Assembly: GCF_963583255.1 (NCBI RefSeq) | Contig: NC_084813.1 | Coordinates: 8,604,001-8,668,000 of the forward strand | DNA from: Pyrus communis | Taxonomy: Eukaryota; Streptophyta; Magnoliopsida; Rosales; Rosaceae | DNA: 64,000 nucleotides | Reading direction: 5' to 3' | Shown here: positions 33,768 through 44,275 of the stretch, in pieces | Numbering within the stretch: position 1 is the first letter of the stretch | Layout of the letters: each line of letters starts with the position of its first letter | Notes under the pieces: model-generated | Told to the model about the DNA's origin: nothing | Seen by the model: only the letters and a program-made list of their open reading frames with translations | Database searches by the model: none | Program-made: the position numbers and the translations under genes

Positions 33768-36111
33768 AAATTACTTGACTATGGTAAAAATTATTGACTT
33801 AACACAACTGCTATAATCTAGGTAAATAGTAAATAAAGAGAGATCCTTAAATCCAAGGTAGAAGTCTCGTTCCATCATAAACGTTACAAAAAGAAGAATA
33901 AATGCTATCTTAATTTTTCCAATACTGTGAACAATAAAAATGAACAGGAGGATAATACAAAAATCAATCATTTTTCCATTAAATTGTAAAAAAATAATAA
34001 TAATGAGCCAAATTTGTAATGAGCCATCTTATCCATGACTTAAAGTCAACATTTATCATCTTTGCTTGAAAAATTGTTTAACATTTCTCTGTGGAGAACG
34101 TGTCCAGAATCTTTATCAACTTTAGATTTCTCAAGTGCATATTCCTCTTAAAAGAATCAGATTTCTGACTACGACAGTGGAAGAATCTAGAAGACGTCTA
34201 CTCTTACACTATTGTACATCATCCCGTTTGTGCAAACTTAGTTACTGTGTATCACCGCAAAAGATATAATTACCCTTGAACACTTTCAGCCATTCCTATT
34301 CCATTGCAGCTGGAGTTCACTAGCATTGACTTGACATTATTTCTGGATTATCAAGAATTTTTCAAATGATTTTAATCACTTCTTATATTCGGTCAAAGAT
34401 GGGGAATCATCACTATAAGCTCCCTATTTGAGCTATTTTGTACATGTAGGGAATGTGGAAATCAATAATCTTGATGCTGAACCAATGCTACGTTTATATG
34501 GTGTTTCAATTCAGTGGTAGCCTTACTCAAGTGGAAGGTAGTGTTCTCCCAACCCCAAAGCTTAAAGTTGGTATTGGTGATGGTTTCTTTCCTTAAAATG
34601 GGCGCAAGGATTTTAACAACAAAACACTTGTGAAGCCAACTAAGATAATAGTGGGATGTTGTTAACTTCTCCGCATGAAGTGATCTAAAATTCCTTGTCC
34701 GTGATATGATCAAGAGATAGGAAAGGAATTAAAAATTGAGGCTCCAATTGATGTGTTTGAAGAGAATTCTCAGTCTAGGCATACCCCACCTTTGGTTATG
34801 GTAAAAAGGATGTTTGAGACTATACAATTCAAACTTTTTGGACAGCCGTAGTTCTTCTTTGTTTGCTTCCGGAGGATGATGGCATTATGAGAGAGCTACT
34901 TCTGGACTTCAATGCTAGTTCAGGAATGTAGAAATCAGACCAGATTATTATCTGGATATATTTATATTTCACCGTGTTACGCGTTTTACTTCCAAGCTTT
35001 GGAAAGTCTTCCTAAGGATTATGAGTACTAGATTTTGTCTGGTATTACATTACCACCTTGAGACTAAGAATCAGTTTGAAACGAGTTACTCAGACCTTAG
35101 TGGACATGTTGCATTTTGTTCGTCCCACCATTAGTTAGTTGCAACATAACACTATCTTTATTTTAGTTGCTTGTAACTATGGTTACAATTTTGGTTTAGC
35201 TATGGTACCATTAGGGCCGGCATATAAGATTTTACACTCGGTACGTGATTGGTAGACATTTACCCTTGTTAGAGTTATGTGTAATTATGGTTACACTCCT
35301 GGTTATGAGCATGGCATCGTTTGAGATATGGTATATACATTTTATGCCCAGGATGTGATTTGCAGAAGAGTGTTGCCAATAGGTATTTGAATGATCGAGA
35401 TTGTGATGAGGAAACTTTTATGATATTAACGATGTTGCATGAGAAGGTAATGCGTGGGCACGATCGAGGCTTTGTTTAGGCGATGTATGGGTATTTCCCA
35501 ATGAGGGGCAAGATGGTAATATTGCATCATTGGGAATTATTTACTTGCTTATCGTGACTACGGTGAGTTGTCAGTATTGCGGGCTGCAGACTATAATATT
35601 GATAACTTATTTGTTGGATTCATTAAGCAAGTGGATAAGTAGGCCTCTTATGTTAGTATACCTATTTATTTATTTATTATATTATTATGTACTTACCTAT
35701 TTTGTGGTTGGACTCAATTCAAAGAATACTACATACATATCTTCGGAGAACGATACGATACTTGAGCATAGGTGAAATTTTTCTATGTTCGGTTTTTGAT
35801 ATCAATACAATTACTTTAACTTCATGACATTATTTATACATGCATAATTTGGCGTTGTGTTTTTACATATCTATTTTTTTGACTTGATGTTTTCCTAAAG
35901 GATTTGGTATTGAAGTATTGTACTGAAGGAGAAAGAAAGTTTGAGCTTGTAGGCATAAAAGAGGAATCACTGCACACCGATCACGACGGAATAGCATTCT
36001 CTTTTATGCAGTTGCTCTAACTTGATATCTCCATCACGTATTTATTTTTCAACTGCCTTTTCCTTACTTTTGCCTAGTAAATGATTTTAAATTTCGAGGA
36101 CGAAATTTTTT
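33768..36111. other. Uncharacterised stretch, probably decayed element interior
   Basis: No reading frame with recognisable similarity. The last bases before 36,112 read TTTCGAGGACGAAATTTTTT, a sequence typical of the end of pol in plant Tekay/Del-type gypsy elements. At least the right end is therefore probably the decayed interior of such an element. Similar phrases with 'GGTTACA' recur at 35,178-35,300, perhaps an old internal duplication. Confidence 0.35.
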
Positions 36112-36124
36112 AAGGTGGGTAGAT
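36112..36124 (+). other. Polypurine tract before the gypsy LTR
   Basis: AAGGTGGGTAGAT directly precedes the LTR start TGTAACGACCC, the usual arrangement of polypurine tract and 3' LTR in Tekay/Del-type elements. Confidence 0.65.
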
Positions 36125-38748
36125 TGTAACGACCCGTCCCTGATTTTATGTTTTTATAAATTTTAAAAATGGTGTTTTTACAAAAATGCCCTTAGAGGCA
36201 AAGATTTTGACATACGTTGGCCATGGTTAAAAGACATAAGACTCATTCCGTTGGATGAGTGCCACGTAGGGGCACCCCCACTTTTCTGGAACCCAATCTC
36301 TCTTTCTTTTTCTTCTTCTTCCATAGCTCTTCTCTCTAACTATCTAACTCTCTCTCGGCTCTCTTTTTCTCCTGTGAAACAAACCACCATCATCACCCAA
36401 AAATTTCGTCTTGTTGAACCTCAAAATCACCATTATTTGCATGTTTTCACCACCATAAACCCAGTTTTGAGTTTTGTTTCATTGAAAACGAATCCTAACC
36501 TCAAGTTCGAAGAATAAGGTTTTGGGCCGAGACTTCTAGGCGTGATTCAGACAATTTCCAGCCATCTTTTGAACTGAAAACAGGTATAAATTGATTCCTC
36601 ATGTTGTGCAGATGAATTTTCATGTTTGGATGCTGTAATTTGGTGGAGAAATGAGAAAGTTATAACGATTTAAGGTTTGCCCAGTTTCCAGTGACCTCTG
36701 CCACTTTTGAGGTGTTTTTCGGCCAAATCATGGCGAGATATCCATCTTGTAGGTACCAATCTCTTTGTCTCGTCGAGAACTGTGATTTCTGTTTTTGAAT
36801 CACTTGATTTCATTTAGTATTGACAAAATTATGGACGTTAAAAGATTACCCAGAAATTCTGGCGAATTTCCCTGTTTTCCCACGGATATCCGTCTTTCAG
36901 GCCATTTTCTGGCCATCTCTGGCAACCATTTGGACTCCAAGCAGGTATAATCTTGTTCTACACTTCTCTAATTCGTTTTGGTATATTATGAGTCGAATTT
37001 GGTTGACAAACAAGTGAGATATGGAGTTCCAAAGATTGCCCATAAAATCTGCAAAATCTGCAGAATCGGGCGAAATTTCGTTAAGGTCCGCCACTTGAAC
37101 ATTATATCAATCGACGATCCGACCGTTGGATCATTACTAAACTTTAATACATTATAGTAAATAATATTTGAGGACCATAGAAACTTACATATTAGGAATC
37201 CGACATACGGATCTTGCCGAATTGGATTTGTAAGTTTATAAAATAAATCATTAACCGCCACTTGAATTTGCAATTGGCGGAGATCCAGCTGTTGGATCAT
37301 AATGAAACTTTACTATGTTGTTCTAGAAGCATAATGTGGATCTTTAGAATTTACAGATTTGGAAATCTGATATGTGGATCTTCCGGATTGAGTTACGTAG
37401 GGTTGTGGACCCTACCGGTGATCTTTGATTGATAGTTGACTTTTGGTCAATGAGTCTCAAATCATTCTAGAATGTCCTTGTGGATGTGTTTTATGTAAAT
37501 AACATGCTCTATCAGTATGAATTCTGAGATGTGATTTGATATTTGTTTTAGGCGACTGTCATTCGAGACATCTTGATATTCGTGCTAGGGAGTGTAGCGC
37601 GGACTCCAGGTGAGTGGGCTTTTGGTTATATATATACACATGTATGTATGCTTTATGTTTTTCCCATAAATTGTTTTAAATGAAATGTGATTGAAATGCC
37701 ATGTCATACTTGCATTATATTTTAGTATATGAATTAGTGTAGTTATGCATAATGTTGCATGATGCTGCGGAGCCTAGGTAAGCTATAGGTGAGTACATTA
37801 AGATGTTAATGGTTGTGATGTATATGGTTATGCCTAGATGCATTTGGTATTCGTTATCCTGCACCCCAGTGTTAGTACTCCGCCCGAGGTCAGGGCCTAG
37901 CCTTGACATGATCATTCAGTACTCCGCTCGAGGTCAGGGCCTAGCCTTGACATGATCATTCACCTCCCGCATCGCACACTCAACTTAGATCCAAGTCAGG
38001 TGCTAGCCTGTTGTACAGACCACATTAGGTGGTTCCGACCCGTAGGTGACTTGCAATACTTCGCACAACCTTTACGTAATCGTAGCACTTGAGTGTACTT
38101 ATTTCCACCCAGCTTGTCGTACAGACCACATTAGGTGGTTCCGACTCGTGTGCAGGAATAAATTTATGAGTTATTGATTCAGCTGGACAGGTCACGTCAA
38201 GTGATTCGGCTGACTTATTGTTTTACATTGAATTATTTCACCTGGCTTACATAATTATTACGGAAATACTTGACATGGCATATACTTGGGTTTTCACTGC
38301 TCTTGAGCATGATTTCTATATACGTATGTATTATTATTTTCTGGAAAAATTATACAGGTTTTATAGCGAGGGGTTATATTATATGTTCAGAAAGAGAAAT
38401 GTGTTTTCAAAACTTTTGTTCTTGCCCACTCACTTTTTCTGTTTTGCGCCCCTCCAGGTTTAGCTGCTGAAAGTTCGTATCGACGAGGATTCTTGGCACA
38501 TCCCAGTACAGGTGGCTTCCTATGATGGTATAACCATTATCTCCCCTACTGTACTTTACTTATGCTCTGACGTCGTGTGTGAAATGGGTTCATTCCCACT
38601 CACAGCGCACTCTGGTCTTTACGCACTTTTAGGCTCAAATTTATTCACATTTTCCGCACCACTATACTTTATGGCATTGTCATCTCTTAGGTGTCGGCCA
38701 GCACAGCTCAATTGGGAGTCTTAGTGGACATTCCGGGTCGGGGTATGT
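36125..38748 (+). repeat. Tekay/Del-like gypsy LTR, interrupted two bases before its end
   Basis: Starts TGTAACGACCCGTCCC. It would end GGGTATGTCA, with its last two bases displaced to 47,883-47,884 by the insertion of element A. About 2.6 kb long. Internal features include two 44-bp direct repeats (37,874-37,917 and 37,918-37,961), two copies of 'CAGACCACATTAGGTGGTTC' (about 38,019 and 38,125) and a paired-duplicate motif GACGATCCGACCGTTGGATC / GGAGATCCAGCTGTTGGATC. It is followed, beyond element A, by a tRNA-Met primer site at 47,888. Small ORFs inside it are not genes. Confidence 0.75.
38744..38748 (+). other. Target site duplication of element A, left copy (TATGT)
   Basis: TATGT immediately before the 5' LTR of element A; the identical copy is at 47,878-47,882. 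The 5-bp length is normal for Ty3/gypsy integration. Confidence 0.95.
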
Positions 38749-40674
38749 TGATAGGAGCATATTCATGCGACTTAAATGGCTTGTTCTCGTACATTTACGT
38801 TGTTATTTCTTAGTTCTTTAAGTCTTTTAAGTTAGTTTCGTATGTTTTCAGGTTCTAAGGGCTAAAGGAGCAAAGAAGTGCATTTTGGGCCTTTTGGAGC
38901 ACTATTGGGCTAAGGATGGATAGCTTATGCTTGGAGCCAAAATGTTGGATGAAATTGAAGTCCTTGTATGCACCTTAGGACATAAAACAAAGGGCCTAGC
39001 CCATTCTCTTCCCAAAAACCATCCTAACCCATGCATAACCTACCAATTTCAGCCACATGCACACAAATACATTCATTGCCGTGCACACTCCATCCCATTT
39101 TCAGCCATCCCACTTCATCATTGCAGCCACCATTCACCCTAGTTGTCAATCACATGCTTTCCCATTCTATAATTCATTCACATGCATTTTTAACCCTTCA
39201 ATCACATGTTTTCCCAACAAACAAATCAGCCACATGCATCACAAACAACCCATTGCCGTGCATCCCTTGCATTTCCAGCATTCCCATTTACATTTTCAGC
39301 TTTCCACCAACCAACCTAGTTGTCATTCCACATGCATTCCCTTCTTTAATCATTCCTAGCTGCCATTCACATGTTCTCCCATCCATTCTCTCCCTATAAA
39401 ACCATGCAATGCATTCATACAATTCATTCCATTCACCACAACACAACACACAACACAAACACCATTCTTTGCCGTGCATCCCCTTCCATTTTCTGCATTT
39501 CTTCTCCTCCATTGCAGCCACTCCAACCATTCCCCACTCCATTCCATATACACCTAAAGCCCTAAACATTTCCTTAGACCTTGTGCCGCAATGAAGAGGA
39601 AGAGAAGAGGGCCTAAACGTTCATACAATTCAAGGTTGAGTTGTTGGAATGTTTAGGTGTTTCTTTGATTTCAATGTTTAATTTCAATTCTCTTTGTCTT
39701 GTACGTATGAGGAACTAAACCCCCTTTAGCTAGGGGGTGATTCGAAACCATGATTATATATGTAAAATAAGTTGATTACTTCCAGTTATCATTGCATAAG
39801 TCGTGAACGCAATTTACTTAACCGTTTGACGGATAACTTATTCTTGTATGTTTATTAGGGAGGCCTACTTAATTTGCATGCTTGAATTTGGAGCTAGAAT
39901 ATTAGGGTGTTTCACCTAATCGTCACAAACTAATATTCACAAGTAGTTAAGGTTGTTTTCACAATCATGTTAAGTAAATTCCTGGCAAGAGTATCATGCT
40001 TTTCATAGTTACAAATGCCTTGTCGATGCTTATGATTTCCAAAGAACGTAATGATTCTAACCTGTATCTTTATCATGCTGTTCATATAGAGAACTTGTTA
40101 GGAATAATTTGATTGCGATGCATATTCATCCAATTCAATGATTCTAGGGAAATCTGAAGGTTAATTTAAGCGGACCTAATTAACTTGCAGCGTCGAGGTT
40201 CATAACTTATTGAATTGATAACTGGAAATTGATTTACGTTGCATATATTTCATGTGTGGAGAAAGAACCCCTTAGCTATTCCATTATCTTGTTTTCAACA
40301 AATTCGTTTAACAATCTGCCTAGTTTCACAACTTGTTTTGTTAATTCAATTCTCGTCAAATCAAAAGCCCCCTTTACTTTCTTATTCTTTAGTGCTTAGA
40401 ATCTGTTTAGTTTCTGTTTTAAAGTGTTTTGAATCAAGCCATAATCTTAAATTCGTCCAAAATTGGGTTTAAGGTCAGAAACTGCCTAGTTAGTGTTTTT
40501 AGGCAGTTTTGAGTCCTTTGAGTCTTTGTGAACGTTTTTAACTTTATGTTTTTGAGTCAGTTTAGAGGTTTTAGCAAGCCCTCCTAATCCCCGGTCTAGA
40601 ACAATCCCTACTTGCATCCTTACTACAATTTCACAACAAGAGGGTTAATTTGTGTGCGTATAATTCTCGCATCA
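38749..40674 (+). repeat. 5' LTR of element A
   Basis: 1,926 bp, TGATAGGAGC...CTCGCATCA. The probable promoter is TATAAA in CCCTATAAAACC (about 39,394-39,402). By eye it differs from the 3' LTR by about 20 substitutions, a 2-bp indel and a 20-bp indel (extra copy in the 3' LTR at about 47,695-47,714). The many small ORFs between 38,927 and 39,594 fall in this non-coding LTR. Confidence 0.95.
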
Positions 40675-40679
40675 AAATT

Positions 40680-40698
40680 TGGCGCCGTTGCCGGGGAT
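40680..40698 (+). other. Primer binding site, tRNA-Asp
   Basis: TGGCGCCGTTGCCGGGGAT, complementary to the 3' end of plant tRNA-Asp (ending CCCCGGCAACGGCG plus CCA). It begins 5 bp after the LTR end. This primer is known for Athila/Calypso-type elements. Confidence 0.9.
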
Positions 40699-40816
40699 TA
40701 GCAACTTTGCTAATCCCCCGTTGTTTCCCTTTGTTTCTATTTATGTATTTTAGTTTTAAGTTTATGATTTGTGTTTTGTTTTGTTTTGTTGATTTTGTGT
40801 ACTAGAGAAGCACAAC

Positions 40817-42079
40817 ATGGCACTTGCTAATGCTTCCCTTTTATCACAGCTCATGGAAAGGTCCCAAATGCAAAGCATTGGTACATTTGATCTTCAATCA
40901 AGGAATAACGTGTTTTCCAATACTTACAATTCAGATTGGAATGATCATTCAAACTCTATGTGGTGGGAACCTCAACATGTGCAACAAGAAGGATATTGGC
41001 AGCCATATGAGGAGTTCTATTCAAGACCTATGCAGCCACCACAACCTCATATTCAATATGCCCAACCAAACTCAGGTTCGTCAATAGATTATAATCAAAT
41101 TCTTAATGAATTAAATTCTTTGGTCCAGGGCTCACAAAATCAAGCCAACGAGGCTCAAGAAGGAGAATATTGGCAGCTATATGAGGAGTTCTATACAACA
41201 CCTATGCAACCACCACAACCACCTCCTCAAACACAATCATCCCAAACCAACTCATGTACGTCTATGAATGACGATGAAACATATCAGTTACTAACCACAA
41301 TGGCGCAGGGAATGCAAAACCAAGCAAAGGAGGTTAATGAGCTAAAGAAGCAAATGGGCCAAATGGCCGAATTTTTGGGACAACTTCATGAAAATGGTAA
41401 GTTACCAAGCACTACAGTGGTCAATCCAAATGGTGGCTTTGAAACCGCCAATGCAATCACCTTAAGAAGTGCCAAGGAGGTTGGAACGGACCCTCAACCA
41501 TCAAAATCAAATCACAAGGAAGATGAACGATTGCAATTTGAGGAAGAGGAATACACCCAACCCACGGAAAGGGTGGAAACACCTTTGCCGGAGGAACCTA
41601 TTGCTCCTACGCCATCTAATTCAAGTAAGGTTGTTCCAAATTTAATTAGTTCTAACCCCATTCCACCTAATATCCCTATTCCTTGCAGGTTCATGATTTC
41701 CAAGGAAGAAGAAAATGAAAAAGACACCTTGGAAGCCCTTCCAAAGGTGAAAAGTAGGGAATATCATGAATTCATCAAAGAGGACGTTCTTGAGATAAAC
41801 AACCCCAAAGAAGTTGAATTTTATGACACAGGACAAGGAACAATCCTCACACATAATCTGTCCAAGGGCAAAGTTCCTGAAATGTTCAAAGAAGATGTGT
41901 TTATCCTTGAGTTCATGTCGGAGCACACAGGTAAGCCGCCTCCCCGAATTTCAATTTTCTTTTATACTAATATGTTGTTAATAATTCAGGCATCCACTCT
42001 AGAACTTAAACTATTAACGGATCATCTCAAGTATCACCTCCCATTCAAAGATCCATTGCATGCTGTAGGTCTTAAGTGA
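40817..42079 (+). CDS. Shortened Athila-like gag / protease-linker protein, element A
   Basis: 420 codons, ATG at 40,817. There is no matrix/capsid-type gag domain at the start. The N-terminal half is Gln/Pro-rich and contains two tandem units of about 57 residues, each with YWQ-YEEFY--PMQPPQP and ending QGSQNQAxE / QGMQNQAKE (residues about 58-115 and 116-172). Then comes the recognisable Athila gag C-terminal part (LPSTTVVNPNGG...ANAITLRSAKE, about 196-220), an acidic region, and a tail LELKLLTDHLKYHLPF (about 400). That tail resembles the linker just upstream of reverse transcriptase. The protein is therefore a fusion across a large internal deletion. It has no protease active site or CCHC knuckle that I can see. 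The block EHTG|GTAAGC at about 41,930 would also serve as a splice donor. Confidence 0.82.
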   Translation: MALANASLLSQLMERSQMQSIGTFDLQSRNNVFSNTYNSDWNDHSNSMWWEPQHVQQEGYWQPYEEFYSRPMQPPQPHIQYAQPNSGSSIDYNQILNELNSLVQGSQNQANEAQEGEYWQLYEEFYTTPMQPPQPPPQTQSSQTNSCTSMNDDETYQLLTTMAQGMQNQAKEVNELKKQMGQMAEFLGQLHENGKLPSTTVVNPNGGFETANAITLRSAKEVGTDPQPSKSNHKEDERLQFEEEEYTQPTERVETPLPEEPIAPTPSNSSKVVPNLISSNPIPPNIPIPCRFMISKEEENEKDTLEALPKVKSREYHEFIKEDVLEINNPKEVEFYDTGQGTILTHNLSKGKVPEMFKEDVFILEFMSEHTGKPPPRISIFFYTNMLLIIQASTLELKLLTDHLKYHLPFKDPLHAVGLK

Positions 42080-42169
42080 GGAATAAGCATACCATCATCC
42101 GGCTGCAAGACGATAAAGAAAGCGCTACTTGGGAGGCAACCCATGCATTCAACAAAGGAAGACCTAGAA

Positions 42170-42317
42170 AGCACTCCAATTCCAGATTTGCATTCCTAAA
42201 CTCTTCTCTTTGTGCTATTTCGTTTCTGCCATGTTAGGTTGTTTAGTTGTTGTTTTGTTTGTTTGTTTGTTAATTGTGTGAGTCTATGATTGGAACATTG
42301 AGAACAATGTTTGATTT
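42170..42317 (+). repeat. Direct repeat, copy 1, left of antisense segment
   Basis: About 145 bp sharing 'CCTAAACTCTTCTCTTTGT', 'GCCATGTT', 'GTTTAGTTG' and 'ACAATGTTTGATT' in the same order as copy 2 at 44,115-44,261. The pair brackets the antisense ORF and its promoter. Just after copy 1, 'GATAGGCACGGCTAAAA' also recurs near 45,142 as 'CATAGGCACGGCTAGAA'. Confidence 0.75.
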
Positions 42318-42355
42318 ATTGATAGGCACGGCTAAAACAAAGAAAGATGGAGCCT

Positions 42356-43039
42356 TCACAAAGGTTGTTTACTTGAAGCCCCACTACTTGGGAAAACTAC
42401 AGAAGCGGGAGGCATCAAAGAAGAGGCCTCAATACTTGGTGGAACGCTAGATGAGCCAGGAAAAAGGTGCCTCTGGAAGAAAGCCGCAAGCTGTTGACGG
42501 TCACTTTGAATTCGACCATTGGATTCTTGCAGCTCATCAAGCTTCCTTTTCATGCCCGTCGAATAGTTATTTGCAAGCACATGCAAACTTCTATTCTCGT
42601 GCTTAAGCTGTTTGATCTCTTGCTTAAGAGTTTCCACCTCCACCATCAATGATTCCACTTGACGAGATCGAGCAAGTAGGCGTTGGCCCATGTTGGACAC
42701 AGAGCCCGCGCACTGAACACTGAGAGCTAGGGACTCTTGAACGGCCAACTCATCGGACCGTTCTGAAAGCAACCTACTATCTTTTGGAGTGAGGAGGTTC
42801 CTAGCTACTATCTTAGCTGTTGTTGCGTCCTTCATCACAGAGTCTTCACCTGTCAAAGGGCCATTAGAAGATAAGAAAGAAGGGCACCATACATTTACCT
42901 GACGCGGCGCACTCGGATCACTGCTGAGACTCAAATCTAAGCAAATGTTAGACGGGTTAGCCATTGTCAAAGGGTTAAAAGAGAAAGGTGGATGGAGTAA
43001 AATCTGAAAGGGCCGAAGACGATTTTCACAAATGGGCAA
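42356..43039 (-). CDS. Antisense coiled-coil ORF with LxLxL motif, element A
   Basis: Intact reverse-strand ORF. The likely start is the internal ATG at 42,964 (MANPSNICLDLSLSSD), because element B begins at the equivalent ATG and the conserved TATA lies 114 bp upstream of it; that gives 202 residues. An upstream in-frame ATG at 43,039 would give 227. From the inner start, residues 9-13 form LDLSL, an LxLxL EAR-type motif. Residues about 95-150 form a charged leucine-rich coiled coil (SLMVEVETLKQEIKQLKHEN) and then MKRKLDELQESNGRIQ. The C-terminus is Ser/Pro-rich and ends SSGASSKQPL. No enzymatic domain is visible. Function unknown; similar predicted proteins are abundant in apple-type genomes, to my recollection. 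Confidence 0.78.
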   Translation of the reverse strand: MPICENRLRPFQILLHPPFSFNPLTMANPSNICLDLSLSSDPSAPRQVNVWCPSFLSSNGPLTGEDSVMKDATTAKIVARNLLTPKDSRLLSERSDELAVQESLALSVQCAGSVSNMGQRLLARSRQVESLMVEVETLKQEIKQLKHENRSLHVLANNYSTGMKRKLDELQESNGRIQSDRQQLAAFFQRHLFPGSSSVPPSIEASSLMPPASVVFPSSGASSKQPL

Positions 43040-43074
43040 TCTTCAAAGTGTGCATGTTGGAGGTGATCGTTACC

Positions 43075-43210
43075 TCTATAAAAAGGAAAGGCGACACGAC
43101 CAATTCAAACAGCCGGATTTTCCTGCGTAAAGTTCGGCGACGTTTTCGCGGCTTTTCAGATAATGCGTTCAACTTTGTCAAAAGATCTCTGACAAAGTTG
43201 AAAACACGTG
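43075..43210 (-). promoter_or_regulatory. Putative promoter of antisense ORF, element A
   Basis: Read on the reverse strand: G-box CACGTG (43,205-43,210), then a palindrome with 11-bp arms CAACTTTGTCA / TGACAAAGTTG (43,170-43,200, containing TTGAC, the W-box core), then CGTCGCC words, then CTTTTTATAGAG (about 43,075-43,086) as TATA box, 114 bp before the ATG at 42,964. Element B has the same items in the same order with almost identical spacing. This is sequence evidence only; no transcription start is known. Confidence 0.6.
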
Positions 43211-43281
43211 AAGGTTATCATCCCAACTACGCACTTTTGCCAACAAGCGTGGTGACAGAGCCGCACCCGTGATCACTACTT

Positions 43282-43334
43282 GCCATTCAGAAATCGAAGA
43301 GGCGTTTGCTCAGAAATCGAAGAGACGTTTGTCG
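43282..43334. repeat. Two-copy 23-bp minisatellite upstream of antisense ORF, element A
   Basis: Two units of CAGAAATCGAAGAGGCGTTTG type. The same motif is present in about four copies at the equivalent place in element B (61,677-61,770). Confidence 0.75.
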
Positions 43335-44114
43335 ACAAGGGTAAAAGAACAGTACCACCACTTGCTATTGGGAAATCCCTATATATGTCGACCTTCATCT
43401 TTTATGGCAAGACAGACCTGAAGAAAATGTCCAACTCTTCCTCACCTCTGAGGGCGCACTCCCAGCAAAGCCTCTTGAAATACTCAATTTTTTCTCCCCC
43501 AAAGAAGATACCAGATACCTGGAGTACAGATGAGGCAGAAGGAAATGGTAGATCGAAGCATGTGGAGACAACCACAACAAATACATGCGCTGATTCATTC
43601 GCCGTTTCTTCAAAAGCAAAGGTATCTCATATCATCAAGGTCAAAAGCAAAAGTATCTCATATCATGCTCTTTCCCTGTCTTTTCCTTTGCCCTTGTTCT
43701 TACTCGCATGGCAAAGTAAACGAAAGCAATCAGCCGGCACTTGGAATCAGTCTTCCGATCTGGAACCGACTGCCTGGAATCTATTCCCTGGTTGCTTACC
43801 TAGCATTGCTCTCGAGTAGTCATCTTCAACGGTTGATACACTTTCAGAGAATAGACCACTTCTGCAAGGGGAGCAAGTAAGGCAAGTGAAAATGATACAT
43901 TGAAGCATGTGGAGACAAGCGCAACAACTGCATAGGCTGAGTTATCCTCCAACCCTCTTCAATACAAATTGGAAAGATTGAACAAAGAAACAGATAAAAG
44001 GAGTAAGCTCAGACCTTCAGGGGAGACCAAAAGAATCATCCAGACCAGTTCAAGAATAAGCCTGTGGAATCACCAAAATCAAGCCTCAATGCAATCACCA
44101 AGGAGAAGATGGAA

Positions 44115-44261
44115 TTTACATTCCACAACCAGATTTGCGTCCCTAAACTCTTCTCTTTGTTAGTTACATCATGCCATGTTTAGTATGTTTAGTTGCTGTT
44201 TTTATGTTTACTTTTGTTTGGTGTGATTTTAAGCTTAAAACATTGAGGACAATGTTTGATT
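44115..44261 (+). repeat. Direct repeat, copy 2, right of antisense segment
   Basis: Partner of 42,170-42,317, sharing about 145 bp with scattered differences. It is followed at once by the purine-rich box AAGTGTGGGGGGG (44,263-44,275). Element B has this copy (about 60,721-60,870, inverted) but no recognisable copy at the other side of its antisense ORF. Confidence 0.75.
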
Positions 44262-44275
44262 CAAGTGTGGGGGGG

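Noticed and set aside
38927..39594. Overlapping ORFs of 60-120 codons on both strands (repeated at 46,112-46,824)
   Set aside because: They lie in the LTRs, have low-complexity His/Pro/Ser composition and no domain, and occur identically in both LTRs.
42901..43039. Start of the antisense ORF of element A at 43,039
   Set aside because: The inner ATG at 42,964 aligns with the start in element B and is the right distance from the conserved TATA; the upstream extension is probably 5' UTR.
43280..43880. Plus-strand ORFs of 179 and 116 codons next to the antisense ORF
   Set aside because: They overlap each other and the promoter-like region, have no domain, and the equivalent region in element B does not keep the same frame.
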